From the NCBI GenBank assembly GCA_027943335.1, contig BSBK01002161.1, positions 496,001-560,000 on the forward strand: a stretch of DNA of 64,000 nt. The letters are read 5' to 3'. A program made the translations under genes and the position numbers. The first letter of the stretch is position 1, and the number at the start of each line of letters is the position of its first letter. This DNA is from Chamaecyparis obtusa. Lineage: Eukaryota > Streptophyta > Pinopsida > Cupressales > Cupressaceae. Below are positions 21,512 to 31,931 of this stretch, piece after piece. A model generated the notes under the pieces. The model was not told where the DNA came from. It searched no databases and saw only the letters and a list, made by a program, of their open reading frames with translations.

Positions 21512-22794
21512 ATGGATATGGATCAACTACAAAAGAATCTTGATGAAGCTCTTGAGTAGATTGATATGCTTACTGATGAAAGAAACACTCTGAAAAGGAA
21601 ATATGATGATGCAAAGAACTTTATTAAGAAATTGAAAAACAAGATAGAAGATCTGAGATCTGAAAAGGAATATGAAATTCTTATTGAAGATTGTGATAGC
21701 AACTTGGAAAAAGAAAATGATATCCTTAAGCATGAATTGAAGATAGTAAATTTGAAGCTTAGTTTGAAAGATGGAAATAGAAAAAATGAAGTAAATCTGA
21801 AATCTGAGAATGAAAGTCTAAAGATTGAAAATGAAGAACTGAAATCTAAACTTGAAAAAGTGACATCTGAATTTGAGAAAGTAAATGTACAATATGCAGA
21901 ACTTGAGAAGTACAATAAGATTATGAAAGGTGAACTGACTCAATCCAAACAACAACTTGAAAGGCTATATTCAAATAGTGAGAAGATCGATGAACAAGTT
22001 TCCTTTGGGAAACCATCCTATGATAAGACTGGACTTGGATTTAATACATTCAGAACAAATGATGAAAGCAAGAAACCAGATCTAAAGACATCTGAAAGCA
22101 TAGATGAGAAGCCTGATGAGATCAACAAATCTGAAGATGCACCTAAAGAAGAAGAATCACCAAAGAAAAAGGAATCACCCAAAGGTATGCAAAGAGAATT
22201 CAAAGGTAGATGTTTTTCTTGTAATACTACTGGTCATATGAAAAGAGATTGCATAGGTAAATAGTTTAAACCTCTTAATGGTTATTGTTATAATTGTCAT
22301 GGTTTTGGACATAGAGCTATTGAATGTAGAAGACCTAAAGTTATTGAGAATAATTATGGTAATAGAATGTTTAGGAATACTAACAATGCAGATAAGAAAC
22401 CTACTGAAGACATGAATAGAAGAAATGAAGTAGTGTGTTATAGATGCAACAAAGTTGGACACATTGCTAGAAATTGCAGGTCACAGATTAATCAGCAAGG
22501 ACATAGATATGGGAACAATGGAATTGTTTGTCAAATATGCAATAGGATTGGACATACAACAAGGTTTTATAGAATGAATAATGTAACTTATCATCTGAAC
22601 CCTAACCCTAGAAACAATGTAAGAAGGAATGAAGATACAAGTAACAGACAAAAAGATTGTTGTAACAATATAGATGAAGTGAAGTATGTTAAAGGAATAG
22701 ATCAAGAAGGCATAATCAACATGGAAGGTAATCATATGGGTGAAGTATTAAATGGTAAGAATGAATCCTTACTTGACCTATCTTTAAGCACTTA
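21512..22794 (+). pseudogene. Copia-2 gag-like ORF: coiled coil plus four zinc knuckles
   Basis: One frame of about 427 codons runs from ATG 21512 (MDMDQLQKNLDEALE) with TAG stops at 21557 and 22262. Residues ~15-150 form a long Lys/Glu-rich coiled coil (LKRKYDDAKNFIKKLKNKIEDL and similar). A GLGFNT motif follows, then a Lys/Glu/Pro linker, then CCHC knuckles: CFSCNTTGHMKRDC (22211), CYNCHGFGHRAIEC (~22287), CYRCNKVGHIARNC (~22437) and CQICNRIGHTTRFY (~22529), the last having lost its final Cys. Coiled coil plus GLGF plus knuckles resembles the C-terminal half of SIRE-type copia Gag; the N-terminal capsid half is missing. Four knuckles are more than copia Gag usually has. Confidence 0.75.
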
Positions 22795-23244
22795 ATTTAT
22801 GTAAATTACAATAGATTAGGAACTTAGATTTAGTGTAGAAGTATATTTATGATGAACTAAGTCTTGCATAGTTAATAGAAGGTATATTATGATGTACTAA
22901 TGCTATGTATAAGAGTGCAAAAAGAAAATGTTATGTTTTGCGAGATCGCAAGAAGTCTTAAGCTTTGCAGGTTATCAGAAACAACTTTTTGGAATGAAGC
23001 AGCAAAAGAATTGAATGTGATGTCAGACCTAAGTAAGATTCAAGTGATAAAAGGTTATGATCAAAGTTATTTGTCTATCAAAGTGAATTGAAGTGTTTGG
23101 AAGAGTAGGAAGAAGAGATTGGAAGTGTTTTGCAGAGATTTTGTGAAGGATTTAATCGTCGAATCTTCGTAAACCCTAGAATCATGAATTTGAGGTATTT
23201 ATCTTGACAAATCTTTGAATCGGTATAAAGAATTGGAATGAAAC
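22795..23244 (+). other. Spacer between the copia-2 ORFs
   Basis: 450 bp of AT-rich sequence without a supportable gene. It probably serves as leader for the accessory ORF. No splice or promoter motif stands out. Confidence 0.4.
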
Positions 23245-26200
23245 ATGGATACATCTTTGATTCACAACATTAGAGACAAGAACATACCTAAATTGAAGAA
23301 AGATCTAGTAGAAGCTTTAGAAGTAGACCCTGAGTTTGCTTTATCATCCGCACCAGACGGAGTTTTGCATTTGGAAAATATAAAGAGTTATCTTGGATGT
23401 AAATTGGAAATAGTAAATGACTATGATTTTTTAGGTGAGTATCAGAATATATATAACTAGGATATGTCACTAAAGAAAGGTTATGAACATTTGAAAAATA
23501 ATGAAATTTTCACGTATGGTTTACAGTATGAATTCGATAATGAAGAGTGCACAAAGATCATTTTAAGTAGAATTTACAATGGGAAATTTTGGTTAGAAGA
23601 TAGAGTGATTGACATCATAGCTGACCTAATTCATGAAGTCACCGGTTTATCCAAACTTGGTGCTATCCCTTTAAATGAGAAAGACACGAGGAATATTGTC
23701 ATTGACAACACTGGATCATCCTATAATGGAAGAGGTATTGTTATTAGCAAGATTAGACAACATGATGTAAGATATCTATGTAAGATTTTGACTACAAAGT
23801 TTTGTGCTAATTCCAGAGCAGATGACATGGCAGCTAGCATGGTTCACATTGCCTATTTGATGTGTGTAGACAAAGTTTCTATTGATATGTGTGAGATTTT
23901 GAGAATTCATTTGTTTGAGAATTTGGAGAAGATTAAGAAGTCTAAATATGCACAATTTAGATTCTCATCTTTGATTACATATATGTTTTTCCACCTTTTG
24001 AGAAGATTTCCTTACACAATTGGAAATGATTGGAATGATGGACAGTCTACGATGGAAAGAATAAACAAAGTTTATAGAAATCATGTTATTGATAAAGTTA
24101 ATGAGAGTGTTGTATTAGTTTTGAAGACATTTTAGAATTTGGTAACTAGCAGATCAGGGATTCCACAGTCACTTGTGGAGAAATATAAGAATGATATTTG
24201 TTTCATGATTGACACTGACTTTACTTACATTGAAGCAGTAGAACCCAGAGTTGAATTCATAGACCCTCTTGGCTATGAGATTTCTGAGATTGAGATAGAA
24301 GAGTATGTTGGAATATTGCTGAAAAGTAAATTGGACACCCAATGCAGCAGGTTTGGAACTTATGAAGAAAACTTTAATTTTGTTAAAGCTAAAATTGAAG
24401 AGAAATAGTCTAAGAAAAGAGTTGATAGAACCATAAAGAGAATATTGAAAGACACAAGGATGACAGAAAGAGAATTTTTGATAGCTAAATAGACAGTAGC
24501 AACATTGAGAGATGTTGGATAGGGAGAAGTCTTGAGTATATCACCTTTAACCAGTGCAGTACAGAGAGAGCCTACATCAGTTAAAGTGAAAGTAGAAGAA
24601 CTAGAAAAGGAACAAGTAACACCAAGAAAGAGAAAGAAAGAAATTTCTACTGGACTAGGAAAGAGATAGAAGACTATAGTTCAACCAGTACCAAGAAAGT
24701 TTGTAGAAGTTAAAGATGATACTAAGAAGAAAGCTTGGAAACCAAAAGTTGAAAGACTAAATGAGCAGATTATTGAGAATGGAGATTTTTCAAGAATGAA
24801 TAAATATTATAATCTTTATGATTATACTAATAAACTTAATTTGGAGAATGCTATTGTGAAGCATATGATTTTGATAGATAAGAAATTTGACTCTATTCAA
24901 GGTCAAATACCTGATGAATTGTTTACTAAACTTATTAATAGAAAACAAAGAGCATCTGAGGAAGACAAAACTATAAGAGAGAATTTTGTGAGAAAGCATT
25001 GTGAAGTGAAAGATGATCATTTGAAGTAGATTTTGAAGCCCCTTGACACTCTTTTGAGGACTAAGAGGAGAACCATTTAGATCATGGAAGGACAGTATGA
25101 ATAAGTGAGAACAGAAACAGAGCAAGCAATAATTAAAGTAATGACAAAAATTGTTGGAGAAACTTCAGTTGCAGCAGGACATGCAGTTGATGCTAAACAA
25201 GAGGATATTCCCTCTCTTTCAGCTGTTAACATTGAAGATGATACAATGGACATTGAAGGTACTAAGGTGACCTTGGACATTGAAGATAATGTATTTAAGA
25301 ATCTAGATAACATTGTTGACAATTGAGCTCTTGATGAACCGGATAGGACTGAAGAAGCAGTGCAGACTGAATTGGTGAGTGATGAACCTAAAGAGACAAA
25401 AATTCATGCACCCACTCCTAAGGCTAAGAAGAAAGAAATTGGAGCTTTGTTTGAAGAATTAGGTAAAGAATTTGATGATGATGATCAGCTAGAGCTGATT
25501 AGTTCTTTGAATAAGATTATTGGAAAGAATAAGAAAGTAAATAATCTAGAAGGAAGTCTGAAGGAACTGACAAAGAAGTTGCAAAGTATTGTAACTACAC
25601 ATATTTTAGAAGTAGATCCTTTGGAGAGATCCAAAAAGGTACTAAGTAATTTTGATGATGAGTTTACCAACCTATCAGACATTGCTAAAGTAAGAGCTCA
25701 AGAAGCTTATGAAGCTGAAATGCTTTTAAGTATGAGTCAGAATATCAAAAATGATATTATTAGTCTTGATGTTTGTATCAATAACTTGAGGAAACATTTG
25801 GAGACTAGAAAAGCTTTGTACATATAGTGTACAAAACCTCAAATTTTGACAGTAGCAGAGGAGCAGAAAATAAAAGTGAAGGAAGCTGAGATTCAGAATG
25901 AATCTAATCTTCTTTCTGGACCCAATGTAAAAGTAAGTAATGTTGAGAAGAAAGTTAGGAAATGTTATGATGAAATAAGATCATTGCAAGATGAAAAGAA
26001 TAGGAAATTGAGAAGATTTAAAATTCTGAGAGAGCACGTGTCTATGAAGTTGAGCATTATTGAGGAACAATTAGAAGAATGTCTTACTGCTAAGACATCA
26101 TTTTAGAAATTTAATTTTGAGAATCTTCAAGCTTATCAGATAGCAGCTTACGGATTAAGTACACTTCTAGATGTGGCAGATTCTATCAAAAAGTCATGGG

Positions 26201-26268
26201 AGAAAGAGTTTGAAGCCATGAAAGTAAATTTTGCAGATTGTGTTGCAAGCCTACCAGCTTTGCAATAG
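23245..26268 (+). pseudogene. Copia-2 accessory ORF, ~1,000 codons in one frame with 12 internal stops
   Basis: From ATG 23245 (MDTSLIHNIRDK) to TAG 26266-26268 a single frame persists without any frameshift, interrupted by ten TAG (23458, 24133, 24406, 24490, 24520, 24667, 25027, 25078, 25825, 26104), one TAA (25102) and one TGA (25324). The N-terminal third is globular and contains FWLEDRVIDIIADLIHEVTG, RGIVISKIRQHD and a hydrophobic run near LITYMFFHLLRRFP. This resembles a plant retrotransposon-associated protein family I remember with a VDIDxxLIxxITGLP motif, but I cannot name it. The middle is basic (PRKRKKE, KKKAWKPK). The last third is coiled coil (LKELTKKLQ, KVKEAEIQ, KKVRKCYDEI). 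No enzymatic motif is seen; function unknown. Confidence 0.7.
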
Positions 26269-26364
26269 ATGTGGCAGATTCTATCAAAAAGTCATGGGAG
26301 AAAGAGTTTGAAGCCATGAAAGTAAATTTTGCAGATTGTGTTGCAAGCCTACCAGCTTTGCAAT
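26169..26364 (+). repeat. Perfect 98-bp tandem duplication
   Basis: The unit starting AGATGTGGCAGATTC and ending CCAGCTTTGCAAT occurs twice back to back (26169-26266 and 26267-26364) with no difference seen. Because 98 is not a multiple of three, the second copy is out of frame and the accessory ORF ends at the junction TAG. It is either recent or an assembly artefact. Confidence 0.9.
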
Positions 26365-26655
26365 AAGTAAATGCAGGTATAATCTTTTTTGGGTTACAAT
26401 TTTTTTAATCCTCCCTACTTTATTTTGTCATTGTTGTCAAAGGGGGAGTGATTGTAGTAGAGTAGATAATTGTTATGTATATGAGGATTGATACTCTTAG
26501 GGGGAGTATTGTATGAATTTTTGTATCAAAAAGAATATTTTGAGGAGTTATAAGGATAGTATACATATTCTATACTATGGCCAAAAAAATTTTATACATT
26601 TTGAGATTTTGACTTGTACACTTAGCCAATTTTCTCATATGTTGCCACCAATGAC
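26365..26655 (+). other. Copia-2 3' untranslated region
   Basis: No gene. AAGGGGGAGTGAT at about 26438 and TTAGGGGGAGTATT at about 26498 are extra purine tracts that resemble the true polypurine tract. Confidence 0.5.
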
Positions 26656-26667
26656 AAAGGGGGAGAT
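26656..26667 (+). other. Copia-2 polypurine tract
   Basis: AAAGGGGGAGAT lies directly before TGTTGG of the 3' LTR. Confidence 0.85.
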
Positions 26668-27630
26668 TGTTGGAAATTTGGCTAAAGTGAGTACATAGAT
26701 GTTGTCATTATGGAAACATATGATCCACATTAAGAGTGCACAGGTCAGAGAGAAAGTATGGCAGATCGCAATGCAAATTTGTCTAAGTGTGAGATAGTGT
26801 TTTCACAGTGTACCAGGATATAGTTTTGGTTTGCGACATTGACTAGAGAAATTTCAGTGCTTGTGCACTTGAACATAGATGCTATGATGGCTATTGATGA
26901 CCCATCTTAGAGCGCAAGTCAATACAGAATGTATGGAATTAGTCATGGCAATTTTACCTAACACAATGTTAAGCCAACAGGTCAGAATAAGAAGACAAAA
27001 TTGGTAAAGAGTTAAGGGATTATTTTTTTTACCAAAATAATGACTTAAAAATATAAAGGGATGACATCCTAGATGTTTACCCTTAGATAAAAATATATGG
27101 AATCTGACCATGTAAAGTTATTAGCCTTAATAACTTGTATATATGTAATTGTAATTGTAAAAAAAAAAAAGCATATATGGTGATGATATGATATGATGTG
27201 AATGTAAGAGTAGAAAAGAAGAAATTGATGCAAGTAGTATAAGGTTATGTACCTTAATCCATTTTTGTAATTAGTATACATTTTATATTACTTGGTTGGG
27301 CAGTGGGCTCATCTTGTAATCAGATTTTGTGTCTACAACTCCTAACAGGGTTGAGGCTTCTAACAAGGCCTATAGTCCCTTAAACAGGATTGATACACTA
27401 TACATATGTAATAGACTCCTAACAGGGTCAACATCCTTAACAGGATACTTTTGATTAGTGAATCTTTGTGGGTACCATCCCCACCGGGGTTTTCCCTTGG
27501 CCAGGGTTTCCTTGAGAACATATCATGTGTTATGAGCTCTTTATTGTTATGCATATTGTTAATTTCTTATGTTATGCATGTATAAAGATAATCTATTATA
27601 TCCATAATTGGGAAAAAGATAAAGTTTGTA
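26668..27630 (+). repeat. Copia-2 3' LTR, lacking its last 44 bp
   Basis: It matches 8746-8772 plus 20462-21396. It breaks off after TTTGTA and passes straight into PMD sequence. The missing part begins exactly with the terminal hairpin. Confidence 0.9.
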
Positions 27631-28271
27631 TCTACATGAATCTCCTCCCAACCTCTATGTGTCTTGGGTCTGAAATTCTCTCCTCAAACCGAAAGCCTCA
27701 TAATCATGTATACATCCTCTAATGTCACTATAATCTCACTGGCAGGAAGATGGAAGGAGATGTATCCTCATCCCATCTCTCTATCAGTGTGGATAACATC
27801 TCCCAATGTAGCTTGATCTATGGAAGGACTAATACCCAATATAGTCCTACATCCCTCAGCAGCTGTAAACCCTCGTCATCCAAATTGGATAGTCTCTCCT
27901 TGACCTGCACTAGCAGTTCCCCACAAGGATGCTCTCGGAAGCAGATGAGGTCCTAAAATCACAAACCAACATCATATTAGTCATCTACATCATCAAATCT
28001 AAAAGTACAACTGATCTAGGCCATAGTCGACCTCAGTTAGGTCAAAGTTGACCTTACTGGGTCAGGGTTAACTTTTCTAGGTCAAGGTTGACCTTTTTGG
28101 GTCAAGGTTGACCTAATTAGGTCAAAGTAGACCTCAAGGGGGTAAAATCAACCTTTCTCAGCAAAAAAATGAATCTGGAAAGAATCTCACCTCAAGGAGT
28201 GCTCGTCTGGTAGGTAGACGATGTCTCACAGTCTCCAGGCGTGTCGCTCACAGTTCCTCTCTTCTCAGCAT
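27631..28271 (-). pseudogene. Second Plant Mobile Domain copy, N-terminal part with probable intron
   Basis: On the minus strand a 27-codon exon (ATG 28271, MLRREEL*ATRLETVRHRLP...ALLE) ends at 28191 with GAG|GTGAG. The next exon starts at 27952 after TTTTAG and reads DLICFREHPCGELLVQVKERL, RDVGLYWVLVLP, WEMLSTLIERWDEDT, then, after a one-base frameshift, FHLPASEIIVTLEDV, THRGWEEIHVD, and is cut at 27631 by the copia-2 LTR. These are the N-terminal PMD blocks in order (as remembered: RLPRIKLDWALLTALVERW, FHLP.GEMTVTLQDV). Stops (L*ATR, P*IKL, V*GE) and the frameshift make it a pseudogene. Splice sites are inferred from consensus and phase only. Confidence 0.65.
28033..28140. repeat. Short tandem array of GGTCAA/TTGACC motifs in the PMD intron
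   Basis: Imperfect ~22-bp units of the form RGGTCAARGTTGACCTNNNN repeat about five times inside the inferred intron. TTGACC (either strand) occurs about seven times. TTGAC[C/T] is the core of the W-box bound by WRKY factors. Each unit is also near-palindromic. Whether anything binds is unknown. Confidence 0.7.
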
Positions 28272-28838
28272 CTTGCTTCTAATTTCAAATATTTAAATGG
28301 TAAGAATGAGTAAGTATTACCTTTTTCATCTCTTTTATAGGTTTAAAATTAGGGTTAGGTTAAGAATTTCCTTTTATGCATTTCGATAGACATTCATTCT
28401 TTTCATCATAACTTGAGTTAGATAACTCAGTTTTCCATGTTGTTAGTGGCGTTGGAATCATGATTCAGATATCTAACTCCTTGAACTAGTTTAGGAAGGG
28501 TAGGAATCATTATAATAGGTTTAGGAATGAACTTTTCAACACTCTACATATCCAGTATCTAGAGTTTTCTTATCACCTTGTTTCACCCTTCCAAAATAGA
28601 AAGCTGAAACATGGGGGGGAATAAGGGGCTCTATATACTTCTCAAATTATCATATAGTAAGCTCTAGGTGATTATAGATTTTCATTAAATTGGTGTATTG
28701 TAGGTTCTAATGGTTTTCTATAGGATATTTACATCGAGGACTTGGCTATATCCTTTTTCATTTTTATTTACTATGATATTTTCTTACTTTAGCTTGCATA
28801 TTCACGTAGTGTCATATCTAAGCTAAAGTGGGGGCTAA
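28272..28838. other. Unassigned sequence upstream of the PMD copy
   Basis: No supportable gene. It may be PMD upstream sequence or 3' untranslated sequence of an LTR element: its end, AAAGTGGGGGCTAAA, looks like a polypurine tract before the LTR-like block at 28839. Confidence 0.4.
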
Positions 28839-29869
28839 ATGTATCATCTTAAAATAGAAGCACTTCCATTTGGATAAGTTTAGCACCCTCTTTTAGTGCA
28901 TTTATCATGATAAACCTACATTTAGGATGCATTTTTATGTCCTGGGTGAAATTAGGGTTAGGATCCTGAGGATTCTCCTTAATTCCCCTCTTCTATGGCT
29001 CTAATTTCTAGGTAGTATATAGATATGGGTCCTCCTAGCCTTAATCACATCAATCATAGGATCTTATGTCTATCATAGACATTCCATTCTTATCCAGCTT
29101 CATTTCTAAGTTTCTAGGCATCCTCGGGGCCTTTAAACTTCATCCAGGCAAAAGTCAAGGATCTGGTCAAGGTCAACCTCAAACTTGACCAAGTCAAGGT
29201 TGACCTCAACCTTGACTAGGTCAGGGTCAACCTCAACCCTGACTAGCTTAGGGGTTGACCTTGACCTTGACCTCTTCCCACTGGGATTTCAAATTTTCAA
29301 TTGCCGGTAATTTAGGTTTTGGGATTATTAATTTCCCGCCTCTGGGTCAGCTGTTTCAGGCTCTGAAATGGTAAATCCTTTAATTACATTTAATTTAGGT
29401 CCATTATCTAAAGGTTAGGACCTAATTGGGATTTAATTCTCCAAGGTGGCCCTTCTAGAGGAGTGTGACCTAATTCACTGTAAAAGGAGGCCTTCCTCTC
29501 TCATTTGCATCATCAAGTTTTGCAATCAAGCACATCTCATCTCAAGCACTCTTCTCTCAAGCTCTCAAGGAGACATCAAGTATTGGCAAGCATGAATTTC
29601 AAGTCTTCAAGCATCTTCAAGCATTAATATTTGGAGTAAGAAAGAATCATTCTTCTTTGATCCACTATTATCAACATTTCAAGCATTCAAACATGGAGTA
29701 ACAACTACGGATTGTGAGAATGGTAGAAGTACTTTAGCCTTGGGGGCTTGGTATGATTTTCTATCACATTCAAATCTATGCATTTTTATTTCATACATAT
29801 TCATGCTAGGGTTTTAATCTAGAGGATTAGATCTTAGCTTTACACTTTCAATATACACACACACATACT
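28839..29869 (+). repeat. LTR-like block, probably from a gypsy element
   Basis: It starts TGTATCATC after a polypurine-like tract and ends near a CACACACACA run. Near 29510-29640 it has CATC/AAGC-rich sequence (ATCTCATCTCAAGCAC), similar in style to the transcribed part of the gypsy-A LTR. Downstream at 29891-29915, GTGGGAATCACCAAAAATGGGGG could be a degenerate primer-binding region. No second copy lies in the window, so a solo or truncated LTR is inferred only. Confidence 0.4.
29155..29275. repeat. Second GGTCAAGGTTGACC-type array
   Basis: About ten GTCAAG/TTGACC motifs in both orientations lie within the LTR-like block, 1.1 kb from the PMD intron array. The motif is the same but the unit order differs, so a simple duplication of the first array is unlikely. 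Confidence 0.65.
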
Positions 29870-30374
29870 ATTTCAATTGGTTATTTGTCGAGGTGGGAAT
29901 CACCAAAAATGGGGGTTTGACTAAGGCAAAACTCTATATAGCCACCCCAAAATCCCTTTTTCAGATATCTACAGGTGCTATTTTGGGAATCAGAGGACAG
30001 ATTGGAGTACCCTTTTCACTAAACTTTTAGGATCTACAAATAGAATCAGAATCGGACTTCAGAATAAAAATGTGGTCTTTGACCTTTTAAAAGGTCAAAT
30101 TCGACCTATGTGAATTTGGAGAAAATATTTCTAGGTTTTGTTTGCCTCGACATTTCTAGTCCAGAATAGGTGACGACATTTTTCAAAACTTCATACAGAC
30201 TTCAAAAAATAGGTATTTCTAAACTAATGTCATGATGAGGTATGTACCTTGATCTAATTAATTTCCAAGTATTTTCAGATCTATTTATGCTATTGCAATT
30301 TCTAAACATCCTTTCTAAATGAATAGGTGATGAATGTTATGTGTGTTACTATGCTTCCATTTTCACATTATCCA
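29870..30374. other. No recognisable gene
   Basis: Possibly the leader of the element that owns the LTR-like block. It is cut off at about 30375 by the truncated LTR of copia-3. Confidence 0.4.
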
Positions 30375-30792
30375 AGTGTGTTTAGTAATCTTATCCTGAA
30401 GCTATTTGGGTAGTGGGTCCTTCTGTCTTCCATAACTCTTAATAGGGTTAGAATCTTTTAACAGGGATTCAAAATCTCCTAACAGGGATTCATATGTACT
30501 AAATATATTTCATAAGACTCCTAACATAGTCCATCCTTTCACAAGGAATATTCATATTAGTGCATCTTTTGTGGGCTTCATTCCCACCGGGGTTTACTTT
30601 TTGATCAAGAGGTTCCCTAGTCAACATATCTTGTGTTATTGTGTTATTGTGTATGAATATCTTTCTATGGTTGGTAATTATATTGCTTATATGGTTTAAT
30701 GTTGTTGAAGATGATAAAAGTTATAATTATCTGATAACTGATTCACCCCCCCCCCCCCTCTTAGTTATCTTGGTGGACTTTACTTTCTAACA
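30375..30792 (+). repeat. Copia-3 5' LTR, 3' portion only
   Basis: It aligns with 38048-38465 from AGTGTGTTYAGT to CTAACA. TAACAGGGATTC-type repeats, the GTGGG/CCCAC stem and the terminal hairpin 30733-30769 (GATAACTGA/TTAGTTATC) are present. The upstream two thirds are missing. Confidence 0.88.
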
Positions 30793-30794
30793 AT

Positions 30795-30806
30795 TGGTAT
30801 CAGAGC
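30795..30806 (+). other. Copia-3 primer-binding site
   Basis: TGGTATCAGAGC two bases after the LTR, the initiator tRNA-Met site. Confidence 0.9.
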
Positions 30807-30848
30807 AGCAGGTCCTTAAAAAAGAATTTTAACAGCTTAAGGAGATCC

Positions 30849-31931
30849 ATGGTGAATTTTAGGAAAGAAAGCCCTAAGTTTGATGGAGTAAATTTTGATA
30901 GATGGAAAGAAAAGATGAAGAAACACCTACTATGTTTAGGACCAGGTTATTGGTTGATTACAAAGAATAATAAGACTATCATTGAAGAGGACAATCTTGA
31001 AACATGTACTACAAAAGAGAGAGATCTATTCATGTGTAACATACTTGCAAGAGAAGCTCTTTTGACAGCACTTCCAGAGAATGAGTACAGTCAGGTAAAA
31101 TATTTGAAATAATCTCATGAAATTTGGAATGCTTTACACTCTACTTTTGAAGGTGATGAACATGCAAAAAGAGTTAGATTACATAATTGGATATGTGCAT
31201 TTGAAGATATAAGAATGTTGGAAGATGAATATATTAGAAGTTATATTGGTAGAATGTCAGAGATCATTACAGGTATAAAATCTTCTGGAGGAACAAAGAC
31301 AGAGAATGAAGTGATATGGAAAATTCTGAGGACATTGACTCCTGTATTTAAGTAGACAACACAGATGATTGAACAAGTGATACCTTGTACAACAAAATTT
31401 TCAAGAGAAACTCTTCTTGGAAGATTGGAAGCAACAAAAATGAACCTGAGATTATCAGGAGACTTACCTAGAATGGAGACAACATTCAGTGCTCTTAGTG
31501 TTCACCCTACTTTGTCAATAAGCATCAATGTGAGCAAAGATTATGCTGGTAGCAACAGATCTAGAAATGAAGAAGACAAGAAGATTGAAGAAGGTATTGC
31601 CTTACTTGTGAAGAGAGAACCAGATAGTAAGAAAATCTTTAAATGTTGGACTTGTCAAGAATATGGTCATTTTGCATCTAAATGTCCTAAGAGAGTTAAA
31701 AAGTACAGAAGCAATTTCAAACCTAGAAGATCTAAGGAATGATATTATGCTAATGATGAAGATCTTGAAGCTAGTATAGAAAGAACTTTAAGTGAAAGTG
31801 ATATTGAAAATAATGATGACATAGGATTTGTAGCAATTAAAGAAGAGAACCCCAAAACTGATATCAAGGAAGAAAAAGCCTTTGTTTCTCAAGTTGAAAA
31901 GAAAGCTGATTGGATTATAGATAGTGGTTGT
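30849..31931 (+). pseudogene. Copia-3 gag and start of protease
   Basis: The frame starts MVNFRKESPKFDGVNFDRWK, the opening of plant copia Gag (UBN2-type capsid region). It carries the zinc knuckle CWTCQEYGHFASKC near 31645 and ends in DWIIDSGC, the protease active-site motif, where the DNA transposon begins after the Cys codon (31931). Stops: TAA at about 31110 (K*SHEIW, Gln fits), TAG at about 31353 (K*TTQMIEQ) and TGA at 31740 (E*YYAND, where copia-D has Cys). The rest of the frame continues at 33896. Confidence 0.88.

Larger units (their letters stand above)
8746..27630 (+). mobile_element. Copia-2: non-autonomous copia-type LTR element carrying nested gypsy-A
   Basis: The LTR start TGTTGG (8746) runs 27 bp, is interrupted by gypsy-A, and resumes at 20457/20462. 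After the LTR come the primer-binding site, a gag-like ORF, an accessory ORF of about 1,000 codons, a polypurine tract and the 3' LTR. No protease, integrase, reverse transcriptase or RNase H motif was found between the LTRs, so mobility would require enzymes in trans. Without gypsy-A and its duplicated target the element is about 7.2 kb. The 3' LTR lacks its last 44 bp, so its target duplication cannot be checked. Confidence 0.85.

Noticed and set aside
21523..21915. Minus-strand Ser/Phe-rich ORF
   Set aside because: Mirror of the Lys/Glu-rich coiled coil of copia-2 gag.
27750..27956. Plus-strand Ser-rich ORF
   Set aside because: Shadow of PMD exon 2 on the minus strand.
28033..28140. CRISPR-like array
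   Set aside because: Units are contiguous and near-palindromic with no unique spacers, and the DNA is a plant nuclear genome.
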